64,000 nt of DNA from the NCBI RefSeq assembly GCF_905475345.1, contig NC_066593.1, forward strand, positions 8,641,274 through 8,705,273. Direction: 5' to 3'. This document shows, in pieces, positions 24,034-39,006 of this stretch. This DNA comes from Vespula vulgaris. Its lineage: Eukaryota; Arthropoda; Insecta; Hymenoptera; Vespidae. Made by a program: the position numbers and the translations under genes. The notes beneath the pieces were generated by a model. It had not been told where the DNA came from. It saw only the letters and a list, made by a program, of their open reading frames with translations, and searched no databases. Position 1 is the stretch's first letter. The number at the start of each line of letters is the position of its first letter.

Positions 24034-24910
24034 GAAGGGTAAACGAATCGAGAATTTTGAATAAAACATAGAACGATATCGAGATTAAATTGAAAGGAAA
24101 CTTTGTTAGCTTCTTGACAAAAAGGCACTCTATAAGGGAAACATCAGCCATCCAAAGTACAATTATATCAAAGACCTCTTCAAAGGAAAGACGATTACAT
24201 AGGTATCCTATTATGATACCTTATACTTCTTATTATTCATATAAAAGAAAAGAAGAAGAAAAAAAACAGTTAAGAAGATTAAGAAAGAAATTTCATGTTT
24301 ATTTCCCAATATCTTCAATTATGATTGATTTATAAAGACAATAAGAATAATAATAACAATAATAATAACAACAATAATATGAAAAAGAAGAAGAAGAACA
24401 AAGTATCTTGGTATATTCAATTTTGCTTTCTTGTTCTTATGTGGTATATGTAGCTAGTACAATGTAAATTTTAATGTGGGATTTCAATTAAACGTCATTT
24501 AATGCGTATTATGATTAATATGCATTATTCATACACATATGAATGTATATATATTTAAATGAATGTCGAATTTATACCTCGTTGACAAATTAAATTTACA
24601 ATATTGAAATGAGGGTGTCACGATCAGGTACACGTATCACATTCGATCCTCGACGATCTTTCTATATATAAAATATATCGATACCAAACGATATTACATT
24701 CGTTAAAATGCATATACGTATTACGTACGTACGCGTACACGTGCATACAGAAAAATTAAGAAAAAAATAGCAAAATAGAGCGAGGAAGAGAGAGAGAGAT
24801 AGATGAAAGTTCATTGTTTACGAGGAAGGACGTCTGTCCTAACAAACGGAGTTTTCGATGAGGTCTCGTATTTTTCTATTCCTGTTGCTTTCTTTTATGT
24901 TTTGATTTTG
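22856..24910. repeat. Macrosatellite unit 9 (mosaic)
   Basis: First part resembles units 2/6, middle resembles unit 4 (TTGTCATTCTTCG near 23832), and tail resembles unit 3 (GATCCTCGACGATC near 24650). Confidence 0.95.
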
Positions 24911-24937
24911 ATTATTTAACTAATTAAATTATTAAAA

Positions 24938-25025
<88 letters not shown>

Positions 25026-26097
25026 ATATTATCACACTGAAAGAAAAAGAGAATGTTTATACCATTTACTAGCTGACGTATACAAAGCAAATCTTATTAC
25101 AATGTTTATATGTTTCTATATAAGCTGAAATATCTAAATACAACTTATGTTATTTACTTTCTGTCGAATATCGTATGAGATCAGTCTTTCGGCAACCACA
25201 GAGTTGGAAACTTGAAAGATCCCGTTTAAACATACGTTTGTAAATAGATAGATATGTATATATGTACATATGTACATAACTAGACACAATATACACACCC
25301 ACACACTCATACACAAACTATATAGTAGTCTTTCTCTTGGGTATTGCTTGAGATTTTATTATATTGTATAGACAGTAACGAGCAACCTTTGTTCTGCAAT
25401 GAGCCAAAATTAAATATCTGATATTGTTATTTATAGAATTCATTATGAACTAAAAATGCTTATATTGATTAAAAAAGGAATTAATGCTTGATAGAAAAAG
25501 AAAAAATTACACATTATTGAAGGGTATTTGTTATTTTCGGCATCAATTTACAATGAAATGTTTTCTATAATTCCATTGATTTTTTATTAGCAATACTTTT
25601 AATGTGTACGCATAAATGTATGTATATATATTTTTGTAATGGAACGAAATCTATTAGTTGTTTATTTTTAATTAGATATATGATTCTACTTCTCGTTAAT
25701 AAACTTTACATTATTATATTGGAAGATACATTGGAAGATATCGAAATAAACTCTAATACAATCTTTTATTCGTTTGTCGTTAAAGTTACGAGTTTTGATA
25801 AATGATTTCGATACTTCGGTTAATAGTTAAAATGCGTTTCAACTGGCCGTAGATAACAAAGCTCTTCACAAATGTATCAACGTAAGATGTAATACCACTG
25901 ATTAAGAAATTCACTAATTAGAGTCGACTATTGTCATTTTTCGATGCAAAATGTAAGTTGTAATTGCATTGATACGTACATGAATACGTATATGATAATG
26001 TTTTTTTATAAATCCTGAGTTACTCATTTCTGATACAGATTCAGATATATACAGATATATATATGTATTATATATTATATATAATATGTATATATAT

Positions 26098-26150
<53 letters not shown>

Positions 26151-27029
26151 AAGAAAGGGTAAACGAATCGAGAATTTGAATGAAACAAAGAACGATATCG
26201 AGATTAAATTGAAAAGAAACTTTGTTAGCTCTTGACAAAAAGGCATTCGATAAGGAAGCATTAGCCGTCCAAAGTACAATTATATCAAAGACCTATTCAA
26301 ATGAAAGACGATTACATAGGTATCCTATTATGATACCTTATACTTCTTATTATTCATATAAAAGAAAAGAAGAAGAAAAAAAACAGTTAAGAAGATTAAG
26401 AAAGAAATTTCATGTTTATTTCCCAATATCTTCAATTATGATTGATTTATAAAGACAATAAGAATAATAATAACAATAATAATAACAACAATAATATGAA
26501 GAAGAAGAAGAAGAACAAAGTATCTTGGTATATTCAATTTTGCTTTCTTGTTCTTATGTGGTATATGTAGCTAGTACAATGTAAATTTTGATGTGGGATT
26601 TGATTTAAACGTGTCATTTAATGCGTATTATGATTAATATGCATTATTCATACACATATCAATGTATGTGTATTTAAATGAATATAGAATTTATACCTCG
26701 TTGACAAATTAAATTTACAATATTGAAATAAGGGTGTCACGATCAGGTACACGCATCACGTTCGATCGTCGACGATCTTTCAATATATAAAATATATCGA
26801 TACCAAACGATATTACATTTGTTAAAAGGCATATACGTATTACGTACATACGCGTACACGTGCATACAGAAAAATTGAGAAAAAAATAGCAAAATAGAGC
26901 GAGGAAGAGAGAGAGAGAGAGATGAAAGTTCATTGTTTACGAGGAAGGACGTCTGTCCTATCAAACGGAGTTTTCGATGAGGTCTCGTATTTTTCTATTC
27001 CTGTTGCTTTCTTTTATTTTTTGATTTTG
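24911..27029. repeat. Macrosatellite unit 10 (transition)
   Basis: First unit with CACACTGAAAG and TTTATACC, which are fixed in all units to the right in place of CCCTGAAAG and TTTATAGC. Its first TA tract is compound, with ACACAT and ACAT interruptions. Confidence 0.95.
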
Positions 27030-27058
27030 ATTTATTAACTAATTAAATTATAAAAATT

Positions 27059-27102
<44 letters not shown>

Positions 27103-27607
27103 ATATTATTACACTGAAAGAAAAAGAGAATGTTTATACCATTTACTAGCTGACGTATACAAAGCAAATCTTATTACAATGATTATATGTTTCTATATAA
27201 GCTGAAATATCTAAATACAACTTATGTTATTTACTTTCTATCGAATATCGTATGAGAGCAGTCTTTCGGCAACCACCGAGCTGGAAAATTGGAAATAAAC
27301 TCTAATATAATCTTTTATTCGTTTGTCGTTAACGTTACGACTTGTGATAAAAGATTTCAATACTTCGGTTAATAGTTAAAATGCCTTTCAACTGGCCGTA
27401 GATAACAAAGCTCTTCACAATTGTATCAACGTAAGATGTAATACCACTGATTAAGAAATTCAATAATTATAGTCGGCTATTGTCATTTTTCAATGCAAGA
27501 TGTAAGTCGTATTTGCATTGATACGGGGATAAATACGTATATGATAATGTTTTTTTATAAACCCTGAGTTACTCATTTCTGATACAGATTCAGATATATT
27601 CGTATAA

Positions 27608-27657
<50 letters not shown>

Positions 27658-28584
27658 TAATGTATATACAGAGAGTGAGAGTGTGAGAGAGAGAGAAAGA
27701 AAAAGGGTAAAGGAATCGAGAATTTGAATAGAACAAAGAACGATATCGAGATTAAATTGAAAGGAACTTTGTTAGATCTTGACAAAGAGGCACTGGATTA
27801 GGAAAGATCAGCTATCCAAAGTACAATTATATCAAAGACCCATTCAAATGAAAGACGATTACATAGGTTTCCGATTATGATACCTTATACCTCTTATTAT
27901 TCATATAAAAGAAAAGAAGAAGAAAAAAAACAGTTAAGAAGAATAAGAAAGAAATCTCATCTTTATTTCCCAATATCTTCAATTATGATAGATTTCTAAA
28001 TACAATAAGGATAATAATAACAATAATAACAACAACAATAATATGCAGAAGAAGAAGAAGAAGAAGAATAAAGTATCTTGGTATATTCAATTTTGCTTTC
28101 TTGTTCTTATGTGGTATATGTATCTAGTACAATGTAAATTTTAATGTGGGATTTCAATTAAACGTGTCATTTAATTCGTATTATGATTAATATGCATTAT
28201 TCGTACACATATCAATGTATGTTTATTTAAATGAATATAGAGTTTATACCTCGTTGACAAATTAAATTTACAATATTGAAATAAGGGTGTCACGATCAGG
28301 TACACGCATCACGTTCGATCGTCGACGATCTTTCTATATATAAAATATATCGATACCAAACGATATTACATTTGTTATAAGGCATATACGTATTACGTAC
28401 ATACGCGTACACGTGCATACAGAAAAATTAAGAAAAAAATAGCAAAATAGAGCGAGGAAGAGAGAGAAAGAGAGAGATGAAAGTTCATTGTTTACGAGGA
28501 AGGACGTCTGTCCTAACAAACGGAGTTTTCGATGAGGTCTCGTATTTTTGTATTCCTGTTGCTTTCTTTTATTTTTTGATTTTG
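27030..28584. repeat. Macrosatellite unit 11, internally deleted
   Basis: About 0.53 kb is missing at about 27281-27300. The sequence jumps from the CAACCACCGAG landmark straight to GAAATAAACTCTAATA, removing the segment that holds the conserved 73-codon frame start. The second TA tract lacks the usual ACAGATAT lead-in. Confidence 0.95.
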
Positions 28585-28615
28585 ATTAATTAACTAATTA
28601 AATTATAAAAATTTT

Positions 28616-28651
<36 letters not shown>

Positions 28652-29671
28652 ATATTATTACACTGAAAGAAAAAGAGAATGTTTATACCATTTACTAGCT
28701 GACGTATACAAAGCAAATCTTATTACAATGTTTATATGTTTCTATATAAGCTGAAATATCTAAATACAACTTATGTTATTTACTTTCTGTCGAATATCGT
28801 ATGAGATCAGTCTTTCGGCAACCACCGAGGTGGAATGTTGGAAGATCCCATACAAACATACATTTGTAAATAGATACATATGTGTATATGTACATATGTA
28901 CGTAACTAGATACATAATATACACACCCACACACACATACACAAAGTACACAGTAGTCTTTCTCTTGGGTATTGCTTGAGATTTTCTTATATTGTATGGA
29001 CAGTAACGAGCAACCTTTGTTCTGCAATGAGCCAAAATTAAATATCTGATATAGTTATTGATACATTATGAACTAAAAATGTTTAAATTGATTAAAAAGA
29101 AATTAATACTTGATAGAAAAAGAAAAAATTACACATTATTGAAGGGTATTTGTTATTTTCGGCATCAATTTACAATGAAATGTTTTCTATAATCCTATTG
29201 ATTTTTTATTAGCAATACTTTTAATGTGTACGCATAAATGTATGTATATATATCTTTGTAATGGAACGAAATCTATTAGTTGTTTATTTTTAATTAGATA
29301 TATGATTCTACTTCTCGTTAATAAACTATACATTATTATATTGGAAGATACAATGGAAGATATCGAATTAAACTCTAATACAATCTTTTATTCGTTTGTC
29401 GTTAACGTTAAGACTTTTGATAAAAGATTTCAATACTTCGGTTAATAGTTAAAATGCCTTTCAACTGGCCGTAGATAACAAAGCTCTTCACAAATGTATC
29501 AACGTAAGATGTAATACCACTGATTAAGAAATTCACTAATTATAGTCGACTATTGTCATTTTTCGATGCAAGATGTAAGTCGTATTTGCATTGATACGCA
29601 GATGAATACGTATATGATAATGTTTTTTTATAAACCCTGAGTTTATTTCTGATACAGATTGAGATATATAC

Positions 29672-29737
<66 letters not shown>

Positions 29738-29751
29738 ATATGTATATATAT

Positions 29752-29800
<49 letters not shown>

Positions 29801-30685
29801 AAGGGTAAACGAATCGAGAATTTGAATAAAACAAAGAACGATATCGAGATTAAATTGAAAAGAAACTTTGTTAGCTCTTGACAAAAAGGCATTCGATAAG
29901 GAAGCATTAGGCGTCCAAAGTACAATTATATCAAAAACCCATTCAAATTAAAGAAGATTACATATGTATCTGATTATGATACCTTATATTTCTTATTATT
30001 CATATAAAAGAAAAGAAAAAGAAAAAAAAAACAGTTAAGAAGAATAAGAAAGAAATCTCATCTTTATTTCCCAATATCTTCAATTATGATAGATTTCTAA
30101 ATACAATAAGGATAATAATAACAATAATAACAACAACAATAATATTCAGAAGAAGAAGAAGAAGAAGAATAAAGTATCTTGGTATATTCAATTTTGCTTT
30201 CTTGTTCTTATGTGGTATATGTATCTAGTACAATGTAAATTTTAATGTGGGATTTCAATTAAACGTTTCATTTAATTCGTATTATGATTAATATGCATTA
30301 TTCGTACACATATCAATGTATGTGTATTTAAATGAATATAGAGTTTATACCTCGTTGACAAATTAAATTTACAATATTGAAATAAGGGTGTCACGATCAG
30401 GTACACGCATCACGTTCGATCGTCGACGATCTTTCTATATATAAAATATATCGATACCAAACGATATTACATTTGTTATAAGGCATATACGTATTACGTA
30501 CATCCGCGTACACGTGCATACAGAAAAATTAAGAAAAAAATAGCAAAATAGAGCGAGGAAGAGAGAGAAAGAGAGAGATGAAAGTTCATTGTTTACGAGG
30601 AAGGACGTCTGTCCTAACAAACGGAGTTTTCGATGAGGTCTCGTATTTTTGTATTCCTGTTGCTTTCTTTTATTTTTTGATTTTG
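28585..30685. repeat. Macrosatellite unit 12 (first of the homogenised block)
   Basis: First unit with ATAATCCTATTG and GATACATTATG, the distal-type markers. It still has ACCGAGGTGG (later units ACCAAGGTGG). Confidence 0.95.
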
Positions 30686-30717
30686 ATTAATTAACTAATT
30701 AAATTATAAAAATTTTA

Positions 30718-30752
<35 letters not shown>

Positions 30753-31756
30753 ATATTATTACACTGAAAGAAAAAGAGAATGTTTATACCATTTACTAGC
30801 TGACGTATACAAAGCAAATCTTATTACAATGTTTATATGTTTCTCTATAAGCTGAAATATCTAAATCCACCTTATGTTATTTACTTTCTGTCGAATATCG
30901 TATGAGATCAGTCTTTCGGCAACCACCAAGGTGGAATGTTGGAAGATCCCATATAAACATACGTTTGTAAATAGATACATATGTACATAACTAGATACAT
31001 AATATACACACCCACGCACACATACACAAAGTATACAGTATTCTTTCTCTTGGGTATTGCTTGAGATTTTCTTATATTGTATGGACAGTAACGAGCAACC
31101 TTTGTTCTGCAATGAGCCAAAATTAAATATCTGATATTGTTATTGATACATTATGAACTAAAAATGTTTAAATTGATTAAAAAGATATTAATACTTGATA
31201 GAAAAAGAAAAAATTACACATTATTGAAGGGTATTTGGTATTTTCGGCATCAATTTACAATGAAATGTTTTCTATAATCCTATTGATTTTTTATTAGCAA
31301 TACTTTTAATGTGTACGCATAAATGTATGTATATATATCTTTGTAATGGAACGAAATCTATTAGTTGTTTATTTTTAATTAGATATATGATTCTACTTCT
31401 CGTTAATAAACTTTACATTATTATATTGGAAGATACAATGGAAGATATCGAATTAAACTCTAATACAATCTTTTATTCGTTTGTCGTTAACGTTAAGACT
31501 TTTGATAAAAGATTTCAATACTTCGGTTAATAGTTAAAATGCCTTTCAACTGGCCGTAGATAACAAAGCTCTTCACAAATGTATCAACGTAAGATGTAAT
31601 ACCACTGATTAAGAAATTCACTAATTATAGTCGACTATTGTCATTTTTCGATGCAAGATGTAAGTCGTATTTGCATTGATACGCAGATGAATACGTATAT
31701 GATAATGTTTTTTTATAAACCCTGAGTTTATTTCTGATACAGATTGAGATATATAC

Positions 31757-31812
<56 letters not shown>

Positions 31813-31826
31813 ATATGTATATATAT

Positions 31827-31889
<63 letters not shown>

Positions 31890-32777
31890 AAGGGTAAACG
31901 AATCGAGAATTTGAATAAAACAAAGAACGATATCGAGATTAAATTGAAAAGAAACTTTGTTAGCTCTTGACAAAAAGGCATTCGATAAGGAAGCATTAGG
32001 CGTCCAAAGTACAATTATATCAAAAACCCATTCAAATTAAAGAAGATTACATATGTATCTGATTATGATACCTTATATTTCTTATTATTCATATAAAAGA
32101 AAAGAAAAAGAAAAAAAAAAACAGTTAAGAAGAATAAGAAAGAAATCTCATCTTTATTTCCCAATATCTTCAATTATGATAGATTTCTAAATACAATAAG
32201 GATAATAATAACAATAATAACAACAACAATAATATGCAGAAGAAGAAGAAGAAGAAGAATAAAGTATCTTGGTATATTCAATTTTGCTTTCTTGTTCTTA
32301 TGTAGTATATGTATCTAGTACAATGTAAATTTTAATGTGGGATTTCATTTAAACGTGTCATTTAATGCGTATTATGATTAATATGCATTATTCATACACA
32401 TATCAAGGTATGTGTATTTAAATGAATATAGAATTTATACCTCGTTGACAAATTAAATTTACAATATTGAAATAAGGGTGTCACGATCAGGTACACGCAT
32501 CACGTTCGATCGTCGACGATCTTTCTATATATAAAATATATCGATACCAAACGATATTACATTTGTTGAAAGGCATATACGTATTACGTACATACGCGTA
32601 CACGTGCATACAGAAAAATTAAGAAAAAAATAGCAAAATAGAGCGAGGAAGAGAGAGAGAGAGAGAGAGATGAAAGTTCATTGTTTACGAGGAAGGACGT
32701 CTGTCCTAACAAACGGAGTTTTCGATGAGGTCTCGTATTTTTGTATTCCTGTTGCTTTTTTTTATTTTTTGATTTTG
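30686..32777. repeat. Macrosatellite unit 13
   Basis: Distal type with one of the longest GA tracts (about 31830-31884). Confidence 0.95.
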
Positions 32778-32804
32778 ATTAATTAACTAATTAAATTATA
32801 AAAA

Positions 32805-32858
<54 letters not shown>

Positions 32859-33856
32859 TTACACTGAAAGAAAAAGAGAATGTTTATACCATTTACTAGC
32901 TGACGTATACAAAGCAAATCTTATTACAATGTTTATATGTTTCTCTATAAGCTGAAATATCTAAATCCACCTTATGTTATTTACTTTCTGTCGAATATCG
33001 TATGAGATCAGTCTTTCGGCAACCACCAAGGTGGAATGTTGGAAGATCCCATATAAACATACGTTTGTAAATAGATACATATGTACATAACTAGATACAT
33101 AATATACACACCCACGCACACATACACAAAGTATACAGTAGTCTTTCTCTTGGGTATTGCTTGAGATTTTCTTATATTGTATGGACAGTAACGAGCAACC
33201 TTTGTTCTGCAATGAGCCAAAATTAAATATCTGATATTGTTATTGATACATTATGAACTAAAAATGTTTAAATTGATTAAAAAGATATTAATACTTGATA
33301 GAAAAAGAAAAAATTACACATTATTGAAGGGTATTTGTTATTTTCGGCATCAATTTACAATGAAATGTTTTCTATAATCCTATTGATTTTTTATTAGCAA
33401 TACTTTTAATGTGTACGCATAAATGTATGTATATATATCTTTGTAATGGAACGAAATCTATTAGTTGTTTATTTTTAATTAGATATATGATTCTACTTCT
33501 CGTTAATAAACTTTACATTATTATATTGGAAGATACAATGGAAGATATCGAATTAAACTCTAATACAATCTTTTATTCGTTTGTCGTTAACGTTAAGACT
33601 TTTGATAAAAGATTTCAATACTTCGGTTAATAGTTAAAATGCCTTTCAACTGGCCGTAGATAACAAAGCTCTTCACAAATGTTTCAACGTAAGATGTAAT
33701 ACCACTGATTAAGAAATTCACTAATTATAGTCGACTATTGTCATTTTTCGATGCAAGATGTAAGTCGTATTTGCATTGATACGCAGATGAATACGTATAT
33801 GATAATGTTTTTTTATAAACCCTGAGTTTATTTCTGATACAGATTGAGATATATAC

Positions 33857-33907
<51 letters not shown>

Positions 33908-33939
33908 TATTATATATTATATATAATATGTATATATAT

Positions 33940-33982
<43 letters not shown>

Positions 33983-34869
33983 AAGGGTAAACGAATCGAG
34001 AATTTGAATAAAACAAAGAACGATATCGAGATTAAATTGAAAAGAAACTTTGTTAGCTCTTGACAAAAAGGCATTCGATAAGGAAGCATTAGGCGTCCAA
34101 AGTACAATTATATCAAAAACCCATTCAAATTAAAGAAGATTACATATGTATCTGATTATGATACCTTATATTTCTTATTATTCATATAAAAGAAAAGAAA
34201 AAGAAAAAAAAAACAGTTAAGAAGAATAAGAAAGAAATCTCATCTTTATTTCCCAATATCTTCAATTATGATGGATTTCTAAATACAATAAGGATAATAA
34301 TAACAATAATAACAACAACAATAATATGCAGAAGAAGAAGAAGAAGAAGAATAAAGTATCTTGGTATATTCAATTTTGCTTTCTTGTTCTTATGTAGTAT
34401 ATGTATCTAGTACAATGTAAATTTTAATGTGGGATTTCATTTAAACGTGTCATTTAATGCGTATTATGATTAATATGCATTATTCATACACATATCAAGG
34501 TATGTGTATTTAAATGAATATAGAATTTATACCTCGTTGACAAATTAAATTTACAATATTGAAATAAGGGTGTCACGATCAGGTACACCTATCACGTTCG
34601 ATCGTCGACGATCTTTCTATATATAAAATATATCGATACCAAACGATATTACATTTGTTGAAAGGCATATACGTATTACGTACATACGCGTACACGTGCA
34701 TACAGAAAAATTAAGAAAAAAATAGCAAAATAGAGCGAGGAAGAGAGAGAGAGAGAGAGAGATGAAAGTTCATTGTTTACGAGGAAGGACGTCTGTCCTA
34801 ACAAACGGAGTTTTCGATGAGGTCTCGTATTTTTGTATTCCTGTTGCTTTCTTTTATTTTTTGATTTTG
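32778..34869. repeat. Macrosatellite unit 14
   Basis: Subtype with AATGTTTCAACG (near 33679). Its tail has CACCTATCACG (near 34585), shared only with unit 24. Confidence 0.95.
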
Positions 34870-34901
34870 ATTAATTAACTAATTAAATTATAAAAATTTT
34901 A

Positions 34902-34934
<33 letters not shown>

Positions 34935-35943
34935 ATATTATTACACTGAAAGAAAAAGAGAATGTTTATACCATTTACTAGCTGACGTATACAAAGCAAA
35001 TCTTATTACAATGTTTATATGTTTCTCTATAAGCTGAAATATCTAAATCCACCTTATGTTATTTACTTTCTGTCGAATATCGTATGAGATCAGTCTTTCG
35101 GCAACCACCAAGGTGGAATGTTGGAAGATCCCATATAAACATACGTTTGTAAATAGATACATATGTTCATAACTAGATACATAATATACACACCCACGCA
35201 ACCATACACAAAGTATACAGTAGTCTTTCTCTTGGGTATTGCTTGAGATTTTCTTATATTGTATGGACAGTAACGAGCAACCTTTCTTCTGCAATGAGCC
35301 AAACTTAAATATCTGATATTGTTATTGATAGAATTCATTATGAACTAAAAATGTTTAAATTGATTAAATAGAAATTAATACTTGATAGAAAAAGAAAAAA
35401 TTACACATTATTGAAGGGTATTTGTTATTTTCGGCATCAAATTACAATGAAATGTTTTCTATAATCCTATTGATTTTTTATTAGCAATACTTTTAATGTG
35501 TACGCATAAATGTATGTATATATATCTTTGTAATGGAACGAAATCTATTAGTTGTTTATTTTTAATTAGATATATGATTCTACTTCTCGTTAATAAACTT
35601 TACATTATTATATTGGAAGATACAATGGAAGATATCGAATTAAACTCTAATACAATCTTTTATTCGTTTGTCGTTAACGTTAAGACTTTTGATAAAAGAT
35701 TTCAATACTTCGGTTAATAGTTAAAATGCCTTTCAACTGGCCGTAGATAACAAAGCTCTTCACAAATGTTTCAACGTAAGATGTAATACCACTGATTAAG
35801 AAATTCACTTATTATAGTCGACTATTGTCATTTTTCGATGCAAGATGTAAGTCGTATTTGCATTGATACGCAGATGAATACGTATATGATAATGTTTTTT
35901 TATAAACCCTGAGTTTATTTCTGATACAGATTGAGATATATAC

Positions 35944-36005
<62 letters not shown>

Positions 36006-36023
36006 ATATGTATATATATATAC

Positions 36024-36062
<39 letters not shown>

Positions 36063-36952
36063 AAGGGTAAACGAATCGAGAATTTGAATAAAACAAAGAA
36101 CGATATCGAGATTAAATTGAAAAGAAACTTTGTTAGCTCTTGACAAAAAGGCATTCGATAAGGAAGCATTAGGCGTCCAAAGTACAATTATATCAAAAAC
36201 CCATTCAAATTAAAGAAGATTACATATGTATCTGATTATGATACCTTATATTTCTTATTATTCATATAAAAGAAAAGAAAAAGAAAAAAAAAAACAGTTA
36301 AGAAGAATAAGAAAGAAATCTCATCTTTATTTCCCAATATCTTCAATTATGATAGATTTCTAAATACAATAAGGATAATAATAACAATAATAACAACAAC
36401 AATAATATGCAGAAGAAGAAGAAGAAGAAGAATAAAGTATCTTGGTATATTCAATTTTGCTTTCTTGTTCTTATGTAGTATATGTATTTAGTACAATGTA
36501 AATTTTAATGTGGGATTTCATTTAAACGTGTCATTTAATGCGTATTATGATTAATATGCATTATTCATACACATATCAAGGTATGTGTATTTAAATGAAT
36601 ATAGAATTTATACCTCGTTGACAAATTAAATTTACAATATTGAAATAAGGGCGTCACGATCAGGTACACGCATCACGTTCGATCGTCGACGATCTTTCTA
36701 TATATAAAATATATCGATACCAAACGATATTACATTTGTTGAAAGGCATATACGTATTACGTACATACGCGTACACGTGCATACAGAAAAATTAAGAAAA
36801 AAATAGCAAAATAGAGCGAGGAAGAGAGAGAGAGAGAGAGAGAGATGAAAGTTCATTGTTTACGAGGAAGGACGTCTGTCCTAACAAACGGAGTTTTCGA
36901 TGAGGTCTCGTATTTTTGTATTCCTGTTGCTTTCTTTTATTTTTTGATTTTG
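34870..36952. repeat. Macrosatellite unit 15
   Basis: AATGTTTCAACG subtype. Unlike other distal units it keeps the proximal-type GATAGAATTCATTATG (near 35328), suggesting local sequence exchange with a left-half unit. Confidence 0.95.
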
Positions 36953-38003
36953 ATTAATTAACTAATTAAATTATAAAAATTTTAATATATATATATATAA
37001 TATTATTACACTGAAAGAAAAAGAGAATGTTTATACCATTTACTAGCTGACGTATACAAAGCAAATCTTATTACAATGTTTATATGTTTCTCTATAAGCT
37101 GAAATATCTAAATCCACCTTATGTTATTTACTTTCTGTCGAATATCGTATGAGATCAGTCTTTCGGCAACCACCAAGGTGGAATGTTGGAAGATCCCATA
37201 TAAACATACGTTTGTAAATAGATACATATGTACATAACTAGATACATAATATACACACCCACGCACACATACACAAAGTATACAGTAGTCTTTCTCTTGG
37301 GTATTGCTTGAGATTTTCTTATATTGTATGGACAGTAACGAGCAACCTTTGTTCTGCAATGAGCCAAAATTAAATATCTGATATTGTTATTGATACATTA
37401 TGAACTAAAAATGTTTAAATTGATTAAAAAGAAATTAATACTTGATAGAAAAAGAAAAAATTACACATTATTGAAGGGTATTTGTTATTTTCGGCATCAA
37501 ATTACAATGAAATGTTTTCTATAATCCTATTGATTTTTTATTAGCAATACTTTTAATGTGTACGCATAAATGTATGTATATATATCTTTGTAATGGAACG
37601 AAATCTATTAGTTGTTTATTTTTAATTAGATATATGATTCTACTTCTCGTTAATAAACTTTACATTATTATATTGGAAGATACAATGGAAGATATCGAAT
37701 TAAACTCTAATACAATCTTTTATTCGTTTGTCGTTAACGTTAAGACTTTTGATAAAAGATTTCAATACCTCGGTTAATAGTTAAAGTGCCTTTCAACTGG
37801 CCGTAGATAACAAAGCTCTTCACAAATGTATCAACGTAAGATGTAATACCACTGATTAAGAAATTCACTAATTATAGTCGACTATTGTCATTTTTCGATG
37901 CAAGATGTAAGTCGTATTTGCATTGATACGCAGATGAATACGTATATGATAATGTTTTTTTATAAACCCTGAGTTTATTTCTGATACAGATTGAGATATA
38001 TAC

Positions 38004-38063
<60 letters not shown>

Positions 38064-38081
38064 ATATGTATATATATATAC

Positions 38082-38118
<37 letters not shown>

Positions 38119-39006
38119 AAGGGTAAACGAATCGAGAATTTGAATAAAACAAAGAACGATATCGAGATTAAATTGAAAAGAAACTTTGTTAGCTCTTGAC
38201 AAAAAGGCATTCGATAAGGAAGCATTAGGCGTCCAAAGTACAATTATATCAAAAACCCATTCAAATTAAAGAAGATTACATATGTATCTGATTATGATAC
38301 CTTATATTTCTTATTATTCATATAAAAGAAAAGAAAAAGAAAAAAAAAAACAGTTAAGAAGAATAAGAAAGAAATCTCATCTTTATTTCCCAATATCTTC
38401 AATTATGATAGATTTCTAAATACAATAAGGATAATAATAACAATAATAACAACAACAATAATATGCAGAAGAAGAAGAAGAAGAAGAATAAAGTATCTTG
38501 GTATATTCAATTTTGCTTTCTTGTTCTTATGTAGTATATGTATTTAGTACAATGTAAATTTTAATGTGGGATTTCATTTAAACGTGTCATTTAATGCGTA
38601 TTATGATTAATATGCATTATTCATACACATATCAAGGTATGTGTATTTAAATGAATATAGAATTTATACCTCGTTGACAAATTAAATTTACAATATTGAA
38701 ATAAGGGCGTCACGATCAGGTACACGCATCACGTTCGATCGTCGACGATCTTTCTATATATAAAATATATCGATACCAAACGATATTACATTTGTTGAAA
38801 GGCATATACGTATTACGTACATACGCGTACACGTGCATACAGAAAAATTAAGAAAAAAATAGCAAAATAGAGCGAGGAAGAGAGAGAGAGAGAGAGAGAT
38901 GAAAGTTCATTGTTTACGAGGAAGGACGTCTGTCCTAACAAACGGAGTTTTCGATGAGGTCTCGTATTTTTGTATTCCTGTTGCTTTCTTTTATTTTTTG
39001 ATTTTG
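36953..39006. repeat. Macrosatellite unit 16
   Basis: Subtype with TACCTCGG and TTAAAGTGCC (near 37767-37790). Very short first TA tract. Confidence 0.95.
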
